Assembly (NCBI GenBank): GCA_903824185.1
Contig: CAIJVU010000010.1
Coordinates: 1-64,000 of the forward strand
Source: an uncultured Hyphomicrobiales bacterium
GTDB lineage: Bacteria; Pseudomonadota; Alphaproteobacteria; Rhizobiales; Beijerinckiaceae
Length of the DNA: 64,000 bases
Direction: 5' to 3'
Shown here: one piece after another, positions 35,631 through 43,327 of the stretch
Position numbering within the stretch: position 1 is the first letter of the stretch
How the letters are laid out: each line of letters opens with the position of its first letter
Made by a program: the position numbers and the translations under genes
Notes under the pieces: model-generated
The model's input: only the letters and a program-made list of their open reading frames with translations
The model's database searches: none
Told to the model about the DNA's origin: nothing

Positions 35631-36494
35631 CTATTCCTTGTAGCGCGCTTCCATGGCATCCCATAGCGGCTTGTTGACAACACGCTGGCGTTCATCAAAC
35701 GACGCCAAACGATCCGCGACCTGATCCAGAGACCCATGCTCTTTCAATGAACCCAACACCTCATAGGCCGCCCGCAAGGCAGCTTGTAAGGATGCATTGG
35801 CATAAAGCACACCCGCAAAGCCCATCTCCGCCAAGCGCGCGCGACCGGGATCGGGTGTCTTGCCGCCGTAAACAATATTGGCGATTTGCGGCACGGATAA
35901 TTCTCGTGCAATGCGCGCCATTTCGTCAAAGGATAACGGCGCTTCGACAAAGGTGACATCCGCACCCGCTTCGATAAAGGCCTGCGCGCGTTCAATCGCC
36001 TGATCAAGACCGACAAGGGCGCGTGCATCTGTGCGCGCCACAATCTGGAAATCCTGATCACGCCGCGCATCCACCGCCGCTTTGATTTTGGCCACCATTT
36101 CCGGCAGCGCGATGACATCTTTGCCGCTGAAATGTCCGCATTTTTTGGGGAAGACCTGATCCTCGATCTGGATGCCTGCCGCACCGGCGCGCTCAAGCAC
36201 TTTGACCGTGCGATGCATATTCACCGGATTGCCAAAACCCGTATCGGCATCCACCAGCAAAGGCAAAGCAATGGCATCGCTGATGGCAGCGGCCGCATTG
36301 GCAATTTCGGTCAGGGTCGTCAAACCGATATCGGGCGCGCCTAAATGCATATTAGCAATGCCGGCACCTGTCACATAACAGGCTTCAAAGCCCAAATCCT
36401 CGATCACCCGCGCGAACATTGCATTCGCTGCACCGGGTAAAGTCACGGCCTTTTTTTGGGCCAATAATGTTTTCAAATGTGTTGTTGGGCGCAT
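35631..36494 (-). CDS. Isocitrate lyase/PEP mutase superfamily C-C lyase
   Basis: 287 residues. The barrel is recognisable from PGAANAMFARVIEDLGFEACYVTGAG, LPLLVDADTGFGN (metal-binding Asp) and GIQIEDQVFPKKCGHFSG. The KKCGH loop carries the catalytic Cys of true lyases such as 2-methylisocitrate lyase and 2,3-dimethylmalate lyase, and argues against a phosphonomutase. It should cleave a 2-hydroxy- or 3-hydroxyacid into two oxo/carboxylic acids. It follows the GntR gene by 3 bases, the first enzyme of the operon. Confidence 0.9.
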   Translation of the reverse strand: MRPTTHLKTLLAQKKAVTLPGAANAMFARVIEDLGFEACYVTGAGIANMHLGAPDIGLTTLTEIANAAAAISDAIALPLLVDADTGFGNPVNMHRTVKVLERAGAAGIQIEDQVFPKKCGHFSGKDVIALPEMVAKIKAAVDARRDQDFQIVARTDARALVGLDQAIERAQAFIEAGADVTFVEAPLSFDEMARIARELSVPQIANIVYGGKTPDPGRARLAEMGFAGVLYANASLQAALRAAYEVLGSLKEHGSLDQVADRLASFDERQRVVNKPLWDAMEARYKE

Positions 36495-36497
36495 TGC

Positions 36498-37187
36498 TTA
36501 GGGACCATCAGTGATTTGGGAATGAGATTCGAAATTCAGCCGCGTATTGGCCCAGGATGTTTTGATATGATAGCGCATGGCTTGTTCGGCCTCTTCCGGA
36601 TTTTTCTGCCGCAAAGCGCGCAAAATCACCCGATGCTCTTCCAATGCCTGCTGCGAACGGCCCGGTGTTGTGCTGGAGCGCACACGATAAAGCCGCAACA
36701 CATCGTAAATATCCCCATATAACGCGCGTTCGAGGCGCGGATTTTGACTGGCCCGCATGATGGCGACGTGAAAATCCCGATCTCCCGAAGGCTGGATGTA
36801 ACGCCGCCCCTCGGCCACTTCGGGCAGTGCGGCATCGCGTTCCAGACAGGCTTCGAGAAAGGCCAATTCCTCGGCGCTGATCCGGAGCGCTGCCAATCGG
36901 CAGGCCATGCCTTCAATGGATTCACGCATTTCAAACAGTGCTTGCAAATCCTGCAAGGTGAGCGAGACCACGCGTGCACCCAAATGCGCCGTACGCGTGA
37001 CCAATCCCTTGGCCTCCAGCCGGAAAATGGCTTCGCGCGCCGGACCCCGGCTGACACCAAAGCGCTCGGCAATTTCAATTTCGCTGATCGGCGAGCCTGC
37101 GGGGATTTCACCCATGACAATCGCCTCGATCGCCCGGTCCAAAACCTGATCGGCCAGTGTCATGCGTTTGATGGCGACAATGCTCAT
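36498..37187 (-). CDS. GntR-family transcriptional regulator (FadR/FCD subgroup)
   Basis: 229 residues from ATG 37187; upstream codons lie in the operator. The winged HTH is PISEIEIAERFGVSRGPAREAIFRLEAKGLV, followed by an all-helical FCD effector domain with the metal/ligand-binding His residues in GDRDFHVAIMRASQN and YHIKTSW. As first gene of the run 24843-37187 and with a perfect palindrome overlapping its start region, it is probably an autoregulated repressor released by the pathway substrate. Confidence 0.93.
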   Translation of the reverse strand: MSIVAIKRMTLADQVLDRAIEAIVMGEIPAGSPISEIEIAERFGVSRGPAREAIFRLEAKGLVTRTAHLGARVVSLTLQDLQALFEMRESIEGMACRLAALRISAEELAFLEACLERDAALPEVAEGRRYIQPSGDRDFHVAIMRASQNPRLERALYGDIYDVLRLYRVRSSTTPGRSQQALEEHRVILRALRQKNPEEAEQAMRYHIKTSWANTRLNFESHSQITDGP

Positions 37188-37196
37188 AATGACAAC

Positions 37197-37211
37197 TGTA
37201 TACAATATACA
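37197..37211. promoter_or_regulatory. Candidate GntR operator
   Basis: TGTATA-CAA-TATACA is a perfect 6+3+6 palindrome ending 9 bases upstream of the GntR start (37187). The placement would block expression of the whole thirteen-gene run when bound. Confidence 0.6.
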
Positions 37212-37308
37212 ATGAAGATCAAGAGGGGGTGTTTATCGCCCGCATAGGCCTGAAAAAGCGAGAAAAAACCGCGCGTGACAAGGATGAAACGCGCTGCCGA
37301 CCTTCACG

Positions 37309-38019
37309 TCATCCTGCATCCTGATCGCTGAAATAATCCGGATTTTTGGCTTTCATTGCCCCTGTCAGAGCAATCGAACGCGACAGATGATCACGCACTG
37401 CGGCTTCCGCCGCCTCCACCTGCCCCTGTTCCAAAGCCGCAACAATGGCTTTGTGATCGGCGATGATCCGTTGCATTTTGCCCTCAGCGGGCAAATCCAG
37501 ATGACGGATGCGATCAATATGGCCGCTAAACCGCCGGACCTGTGTCCACAAATCAGGCACCTGTGCCGCTTCATACAAAGTCCAATGAAAGACGAGATCA
37601 GCCTCGGCAAAGCGCTCAACCGATTGAAGCTGCGCGAGCATGGTCTGTTCGTCGATCTGACGAGACAGCGTCGCGATCAAGCTTTGGTCTGGTAACTGCG
37701 CGAGATGGCGGGCAATCTCGATTTCAATCGACCGCCGCATGAAATGCGCCTGACGCGCTTGCGCCAAATCAATCGGGGCTACAAGCGTGGCATGTTGCGG
37801 ATAGATTTCCACCAGCCCTTCTTCTTGTAATTTGATCAGGGCATCGCGCACGGGCGTGGAGCTGACACCATAAGCGGCTTGCAAATCCAACCGCGACAAG
37901 ACGGTGCGGGGTAATAACTCCAGTGAAATGATTTTACGCCTTAAATCATCAAGAACCTGCGGGGCCGCATGGCGGGAACGGTCAAGCCGCCTGATGGGGG
38001 ATTGGGCCGATGTCTTCAT
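37309..38019 (-). CDS. GntR-family transcriptional regulator (FCD subgroup)
   Basis: 236 residues. The HTH is VLSRLDLQAAYGVSSTPVRDALIKLQEEGLV, and the C-terminal FCD domain holds FAEADLVFHWTLYEAAQ and AAVRDHLSRSIAL with the expected His residues. It is divergent from the IlvD/Edd dehydratase gene. The palindrome and promoter in the gap make it the likely repressor of that operon. Confidence 0.93.
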   Translation of the reverse strand: MKTSAQSPIRRLDRSRHAAPQVLDDLRRKIISLELLPRTVLSRLDLQAAYGVSSTPVRDALIKLQEEGLVEIYPQHATLVAPIDLAQARQAHFMRRSIEIEIARHLAQLPDQSLIATLSRQIDEQTMLAQLQSVERFAEADLVFHWTLYEAAQVPDLWTQVRRFSGHIDRIRHLDLPAEGKMQRIIADHKAIVAALEQGQVEAAEAAVRDHLSRSIALTGAMKAKNPDYFSDQDAG

Positions 38020-38128
38020 CTCTTGTGCCTGCCATGCTCTTTACACATCATCCAAACCCCGCACATCCCCCCAACCCGCATCAGCCATACCCTCTGAAAA
38101 TCAATCATTTCTGTTGGATTTGACCGGT

Positions 38129-38157
38129 TTGACACACTAATGCATTAGTGTTTTAAT
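38129..38157 (+). promoter_or_regulatory. Sigma70-type promoter of the dehydratase operon
   Basis: TTGACA (38129-38134) and TTTAAT (38152-38157) with an ideal 17-base spacer. Transcription should start near 38164, leaving a leader of about 148 bases. The spacer is almost entirely the palindrome listed next. Confidence 0.75.
38134..38151. promoter_or_regulatory. Operator palindrome, probable GntR site
   Basis: ACACTAATGCATTAGTGT is a perfect 18-base palindrome lying in the promoter spacer between -35 and -10. A repressor bound here would occlude RNA polymerase. The divergent GntR gene at 37309-38019 is the obvious candidate. Confidence 0.75.
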
Positions 38158-38311
38158 TGTCAAAAGCGAGGCTGAATTAACCCTCACCCCCCGTTTTCCA
38201 AATCGTCAGACGTCAAAGCCTTGCCCTCACGCGAGCGCTTGATCGCCATGTGCCGGTTTGAAACATGGAGGGGAAAGGGTGCAAAAAACCGACACAGGTG
38301 AAGGAAACATC

Positions 38312-40045
38312 ATGACACGCAAAACCAAAGACGATTTACGCTCCGCGCGCTGGTTCAGCCCTGATGATTTTCGATCCTTCGGCCATCGCTCGCGCATGAA
38401 TCAAATGGGCTATGCCTTGGAAGAATATGCAGGCAAGCCGGTGATTGCCATCATCAATACCTGGTCCGATCTCAACCAGTGCCATGCCCATTTCAAACAA
38501 CGCGTCGATGATGTCAGGCGCGGTGTTTTGCAAGCGGGTGGCTTTCCTGTGGAATTGCCCGCCATCTCTTTGTCCGAGAGCAAGGTGAAACCAACGACCA
38601 TGCTCTATCGCAACTTTCTCGCGATGGAAACGGAAGAGCTGATCCGCTCCCATCCCATTGATGGCGTTGTTTTGATGGGAGGATGCGACAAGACCACACC
38701 GGCTTTGTTGCTGGGCGCAACAAGTGCGGGCGTGCCTGCGATTTTTGTACCCGCCGGCCCCATGCTGCGCGGCAACTGGCATGGCACAGTGCTGGGGTCT
38801 GGCTCTGACGCTTTCAAATATTGGGATGAGCGGCGCGCAGGCAATTTTTCGGCAAAAGACTGGGGCGAGATGGAAGTCGGCATTGCCCGCTCTTACGGCG
38901 TCTGCATGACCATGGGCACGGCGGCCACCATGACGGCCCTTGCCGATACTTTGGGCATGATGCTGCCCGGTGCGTCCTCGATCCCCGCTGCTGATTCCAA
39001 CCATATCCGCATGTGTTCGGCATCGGGCCGCCGCATCGTCGACATGGTGTGGGAGGATCTGGTGCCTGCGAAAATCCAGACTGTCAGCGCGTTCAAAAAT
39101 GCCATCAATGTGGCCATGGCCATGGGCTGTTCAACCAATGCGGTCATTCATCTGATCGCCATGGCGAAACGGGCGGGTCATGCCATCGGTCTTGATGATT
39201 TTGATTCAGCCAGCCGATCCATTCCCGTGATCGCCAATGTCCGCCCCTCGGGCGACAAATATCTGATGGAAGATTTTTATTATGCGGGCGGTTTGCTGGG
39301 CCTGATGTCGCGCCTGAAAGACCATCTCGATCTCGACTGCATCAATGCCTCGGGATCAACATGGCGCGAGGCACTGAAAGATGCAGCCATCTATAATGAT
39401 GATGTCATCCGTCCTTTGGACAAAGCCATCTATCAAGAAGGGGCGCTGGCCGTTTTGCGCGGCAATCTCGCGCCCAATGGCTGCGTGGTGAAGCCCTCGG
39501 CGGCCGCACAAAATTTATTGCAGCACACAGGCCCTGCGCTGGTTTTTGATGACTATCCTACATTGAAAGCCAATATCGACCGCGAGGATCTGGACGTCAC
39601 CGCCGATCATGTTTTGGTATTGCGCAATTCCGGTCCCTTGGGCGGACCGGGCATGCCGGAATGGGGCATGATTCCCATTCCCAAAAAACTGGTGAAGCAG
39701 GGCGTGCGCGACATGGTGCGTATTTCGGATGCGCGCATGAGCGGCACCTCTTACGGCGCTTGCATCTTGCATGTCTCGCCTGAATCCTTCGTGGGCGGCC
39801 CGCTCGCGCTTGTCAAAACAGGGGACACCATCACGGTTGATATTCCCGCCCGCTCCATCACGCTCAATGTGCCGGAGGCCGAGCTTGAAACCCGCAGAGC
39901 CGCTTTGCCCAAACCACAACCGCGTTATGAAAGAGGCTATGGCTGGATGTTTTCCCGTCACATCAAGCAAGCCGATGAAGGCTGTGATTTTGATTTTCTG
40001 GAAACCGATTTTGGTGCCGCCGTCAGCGAACCGGTTATTTTCTAA
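38312..40045 (+). CDS. IlvD/Edd-family dehydratase (sugar-acid dehydratase type)
   Basis: 577 residues from ATG 38312 after GAAGGAAAC; an upstream in-frame ATG (38258) lacks that site. Iron-sulfur ligands are in NQCHAH near residue 51, GGCDKTTPA near 120 and GVCMTMGTAATM near 192. These are the three-Cys pattern of the [2Fe-2S] L-arabinonate/xylonate dehydratase branch rather than IlvD proper. It dehydrates an aldonic acid to a 2-keto-3-deoxy acid. The next gene encodes an aldolase-like protein, supporting a sugar-acid pathway controlled by the divergent GntR. Confidence 0.88.
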   Translation: MTRKTKDDLRSARWFSPDDFRSFGHRSRMNQMGYALEEYAGKPVIAIINTWSDLNQCHAHFKQRVDDVRRGVLQAGGFPVELPAISLSESKVKPTTMLYRNFLAMETEELIRSHPIDGVVLMGGCDKTTPALLLGATSAGVPAIFVPAGPMLRGNWHGTVLGSGSDAFKYWDERRAGNFSAKDWGEMEVGIARSYGVCMTMGTAATMTALADTLGMMLPGASSIPAADSNHIRMCSASGRRIVDMVWEDLVPAKIQTVSAFKNAINVAMAMGCSTNAVIHLIAMAKRAGHAIGLDDFDSASRSIPVIANVRPSGDKYLMEDFYYAGGLLGLMSRLKDHLDLDCINASGSTWREALKDAAIYNDDVIRPLDKAIYQEGALAVLRGNLAPNGCVVKPSAAAQNLLQHTGPALVFDDYPTLKANIDREDLDVTADHVLVLRNSGPLGGPGMPEWGMIPIPKKLVKQGVRDMVRISDARMSGTSYGACILHVSPESFVGGPLALVKTGDTITVDIPARSITLNVPEAELETRRAALPKPQPRYERGYGWMFSRHIKQADEGCDFDFLETDFGAAVSEPVIF

Positions 40046-40057
40046 GGAGAGACAAAG

Positions 40058-40774
40058 ATGAGCCTCAGCGCCGCCACACGCCAAAAACTCAAACAGGTTT
40101 CGGTTGCGACATTGTGCACCGCTTTATACAAGCGGGGCCTGCGCAATCAATTCATTCAGGATGTGCATCCGCTCAATCCCGCCCATGGCAATATGGTCGG
40201 CGAAGCCTTTACATTGCGCTACATGCCTGCACGCGAAGACCTCAATCCGCTCAGCGTGTTTCAGGATCGCGCCCATCCGCAGCGCAAAGCCGTGGAAGAC
40301 TGTCCGCCCGATGCTGTCATGGTGATTGACAGCCGCAAGGATCCCCGTGCGGCGTCCGCAGGATCCATTCTCGTCACCCGCCTGATGGTGCGCGGTTGTG
40401 CGGGGATTGTCACGGATGGCGGGTTTCGCGATGCCCCGGAAATCGCCGCACTGGCTATTCCGGCCTATCACAACCGCCCCTCTGCCCCCACCAATCTGAC
40501 ACGCCATCAAGCGATTGATATCAATGTTCCGATTGGCTGCGGTGATGCACCGGTTTTTCCCGGTGATATCATTGTCGGCGATGCCGAAGGGGTTGTCGTG
40601 ATCCCGCATGAGATCGCCGATGACATTGCGCAAGAGGCCGTCGAGATGACCGCCTTTGAGGATTTCGTTACCGAACAGGTCAAAGGCGGACGTTCCATTC
40701 TCGGACTCTATCCGGCGACTGATCCGGATGTGGCCGGTCTGTTTGCGCAATGGCGAAAAAACAACAGCCGCTGA
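40058..40774 (+). CDS. RraA/HMG-aldolase family protein
   Basis: 238 residues, 12 bases after the dehydratase. The family motif GIVTDGGFRDAPEI near residue 113 (G-G-x-R-D) and GDAEGVVVIP near 178 are present, the sites that bind metal and pyruvate in 4-hydroxy-4-methyl-2-oxoglutarate/oxaloacetate aldolases. The same fold gives the RNase E inhibitor RraA, but the catalytic residues and the operon context favour a class II aldolase or decarboxylase acting on a 2-keto-3-deoxy acid. The longer C-terminus (EMTAFEDFVTEQVKGG) is typical of the aldolase branch. Confidence 0.87.
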   Translation: MSLSAATRQKLKQVSVATLCTALYKRGLRNQFIQDVHPLNPAHGNMVGEAFTLRYMPAREDLNPLSVFQDRAHPQRKAVEDCPPDAVMVIDSRKDPRAASAGSILVTRLMVRGCAGIVTDGGFRDAPEIAALAIPAYHNRPSAPTNLTRHQAIDINVPIGCGDAPVFPGDIIVGDAEGVVVIPHEIADDIAQEAVEMTAFEDFVTEQVKGGRSILGLYPATDPDVAGLFAQWRKNNSR

Positions 40775-40834
40775 CTTGATTTTCTCTTGATCTCCATTGG
40801 TGAAGCACGCAGTTTGCGACTTGAAGTTGATCCG

Positions 40835-41641
40835 ATGGAGACGCGCGTGGCCAAGCTGGCTCTTTTTCAACACGAGCCCTATTGCTCCCGTGATTGTTGT
40901 GCAGGGATTTCCGCCGCTTTGGGGGACGTCCATGACATAACCATCATCGGCCTGAAAGACCTCTCGCTTGCCTGCCTCATGCGCTTTGATCTGGTGATTT
41001 TTCCCGGTGGGCGCGGCGAGGCCAGCCAGTTTCAAAACCTGTTGCAAAGACACATCCAGACCCTTCATGACTATATGGATCAGGGTGGCCGCTATCTCGG
41101 CATTTGCATGGGCGCCTATTGGGCCGATGCCTATTATTTCAATCTGCTCAAAAACATCCGCTGCGCGCAATATATCACACGGCCCAACGCCGAAATTCGT
41201 CGCTCTTATCCAACCCTCGCCCGTATCCGCTGGAACGGGCAAACAGAAAAAATGTATTTTTTTGACGGCTGCACTTTTTTGGGTGATTTTTCGAACAGCC
41301 AGATCATTGCCACTTATGGCAATGGTGACCCCATGGCCATTTTACAAGGCGCGGTTGGCCTGATCGGATGCCATCCAGAAAGCGAGGCGCATTGGTACCA
41401 TAGCAAAATTTTAAAAACCGCATGGCACGAGTTCCGCCATCACGGCCTGCTTTTGAATTTTGTCAACACCATGCTGGCCTATAAACCTGCACCATCAATC
41501 ACGTCTGCCGCCGACCTCACCCCCGTTGAAAGTGCCTTGAAAACCATCATCGATTTGACGCAACCCTTCACCCGCGGCACCTATCAACACATCAACCAGA
41601 TCGCTCGTTCAGCCCTCAGGCAATCCAGAAAATCACCGTGA
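40835..41641 (+). CDS. BPL_N domain protein (class I glutamine-amidotransferase-like)
   Basis: 268 residues from ATG 40835; the open frame extends upstream only through non-ATG codons. The fold resembles the N-terminal domain of eukaryotic biotin-protein ligase: VIFPGGRGEA near residue 55, the nucleophile elbow GRYLGICMGAYWADAYY with Cys near 89, and the His-Glu of the triad in IGCHPESEAHW near 190. There is no synthetase partner. Function in bacteria is not known to me. It closes the dehydratase/aldolase operon, 60 bases after the aldolase. Confidence 0.78.
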   Translation: METRVAKLALFQHEPYCSRDCCAGISAALGDVHDITIIGLKDLSLACLMRFDLVIFPGGRGEASQFQNLLQRHIQTLHDYMDQGGRYLGICMGAYWADAYYFNLLKNIRCAQYITRPNAEIRRSYPTLARIRWNGQTEKMYFFDGCTFLGDFSNSQIIATYGNGDPMAILQGAVGLIGCHPESEAHWYHSKILKTAWHEFRHHGLLLNFVNTMLAYKPAPSITSAADLTPVESALKTIIDLTQPFTRGTYQHINQIARSALRQSRKSP

Positions 41642-41731
41642 ACGGCTTTTAAGACTGGAAACCGGGCGGAGAATGCCACACAATAAGACTTGGTCTTTGG
41701 TGATAGTTTCGTACCCGCATAGAGCTTGATC

Positions 41732-42289
41732 ATGGTTGACAATGCCCCATTCGAAAAACCGGCTTGGCCCGAACGGCTCGGTTTAAGTCCGTTCGGCTTG
41801 AAAGCAGGGGTGATTTTATATCTTGTTGCCACGATCCTGTGGGGCGGCGGATGGGGATGGGCTATCGGATCTGATCTTTCTGCCATGCGTCCGCAAACCC
41901 AAGAAGAGATCACGGCGGCCCGTTGGCAAAAAGCGTCCGACCCCAACCAATTGACAAAGACCCAACCAACCGCACCGCCGCAAAATATGGGCATCAATGA
42001 GTTATTCAGACCGCAGCCCAGCGGGATCAATCCCTTTGATGCCACACGTCATTCGCAAGCCACGGCCACGCCGATGACAGCCGATTGGACCCTGCGAATC
42101 CAAACCATGGCTATTTTATCCAGCCTGCCTCTCTTCGGCCTGCTCGCGCTGTTTTTGTTTGCACGCGCGCTCCGTCTCAAAGAAGCCGCCGAAGCGGAAG
42201 CAAAAGCGGCTGAAAAAATCCGTCAGGATGAGGAGCGGCAACGGGCGCGGCGGCGTGGCAAAGGCATTCCGATGCGCAGGCCGCGTTGA
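41732..42289 (+). CDS. Two-helix membrane protein of unknown function
   Basis: 185 residues from ATG 41732. There is one hydrophobic segment near residues 26-46 (GVILYLVATILWGGGWGWAI), a polar Gln/Pro/Thr-rich middle, a second near 123-143 (ILSSLPLFGLLALFLFARAL), and then a long charged Ala/Glu/Lys/Arg-rich tail likely to be helical and cytoplasmic. No domain is recognised. Its stop is one base before the glycosyltransferase start, so the two are coupled. Confidence 0.65.
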   Translation: MVDNAPFEKPAWPERLGLSPFGLKAGVILYLVATILWGGGWGWAIGSDLSAMRPQTQEEITAARWQKASDPNQLTKTQPTAPPQNMGINELFRPQPSGINPFDATRHSQATATPMTADWTLRIQTMAILSSLPLFGLLALFLFARALRLKEAAEAEAKAAEKIRQDEERQRARRRGKGIPMRRPR

Positions 42290-42290
42290 T

Positions 42291-43327
42291 ATGGCCTCTA
42301 TCGCCGCTGTCATGATCGCCAAGAACGAGGAGCGCTGCATCACGCGCGCGCTTGACAGCATCCGCCCTTATGTCGATGCCATGATTGTGCTGGATACGGG
42401 ATCAACAGACGAGACCATGGCTTGCGCGCAAAAAGCCGGCGCTGCTGTTTATTCTTTTTCATGGTGTGATGATTTTTCAAAAGCCCGCAATGCAGCGCTT
42501 GATCATTCACCGGCCCGATGGAATCTGATCATTGATGCCGATGAAACTCTGGTCAGCGGCGGCGAACATTTACGATCCCTTGCCACAGACCCCCCTTCAT
42601 ATGTCGGCGCGGTCGCCATGGAAAGTCATTACACTCATGAGGGTAACACTCATTCTGTGCGCAATTGGTTGACGCGTCTGCTTCCCCAATCCGTTCGTTA
42701 TGCCGGTCGGGTGCATGAACAACCCATCCATGCATTCCCCGTCAAACACGTGCCGCTTCATTTTTCCCATGACGGATACTTGCCTGAGCAACATGTCCAC
42801 AAGCGAGGACGGAACGAGATTTTGCTGAAGGCTGAATTGCAACAGTCTCCCCATGATGCCTATTTGCATTATCAATGGGCAAGGAATACGAGATTGATCA
42901 TCACTATGCGCAAGCCAGCGCCTGTTATGGCACGGCCCTTGAGACAAGCGGGTCTGTGATCGAGGCCTGGCATCGTGATCTGGTTGTGCGGCAATTGTTT
43001 TGTCTGAAAAACACCAAAGCCTTCCCAGCAGCGCTTGATCTGGCCGCGCAATGGGAAAACAACTTACACGATATTCCCGATTATCATTTTGTTTTGGGAG
43101 ACATCTATCTCGATCTCGCGCTTTTACAGCCCGATCTTGCCGACACCCTGCTTCCTATGATCGAAGCCCATTGGCTCAAATGTCTGGAGATTGGTGAAAG
43201 ACCGGATCTCGATGGTTGCGTGATGGGGCGCGGCAGCAGTTTGGCGCAGCACAATCTGCATATCTTTTATGAAAGTCTGGGCCTGCATGACAAGGCCCAG
43301 CGCTTTCATAAATTGGATCCTCAATGA
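42291..43327 (+). pseudogene. Glycosyltransferase family 2 protein, frameshifted
   Basis: The first part, from ATG 42291, is a GT-A glycosyltransferase: AAVMIAKNEERCITRALDSI, DAMIVLDTGSTDET, WNLIIDADET with the DxD-like motif. It reads to about 42875 (HYQW) and then the correct frame continues in another register: GKEYEIDHHYAQASACYGTAL and on to a stop at 43327, a TPR-like C-terminal part. A single missing T (CAATGGGC instead of CAATTGGGC) would restore LGKEYEI. Either a recent inactivating mutation or a sequencing error. The downstream gene is convergent and overlaps its end by 7 bases. Confidence 0.75.
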
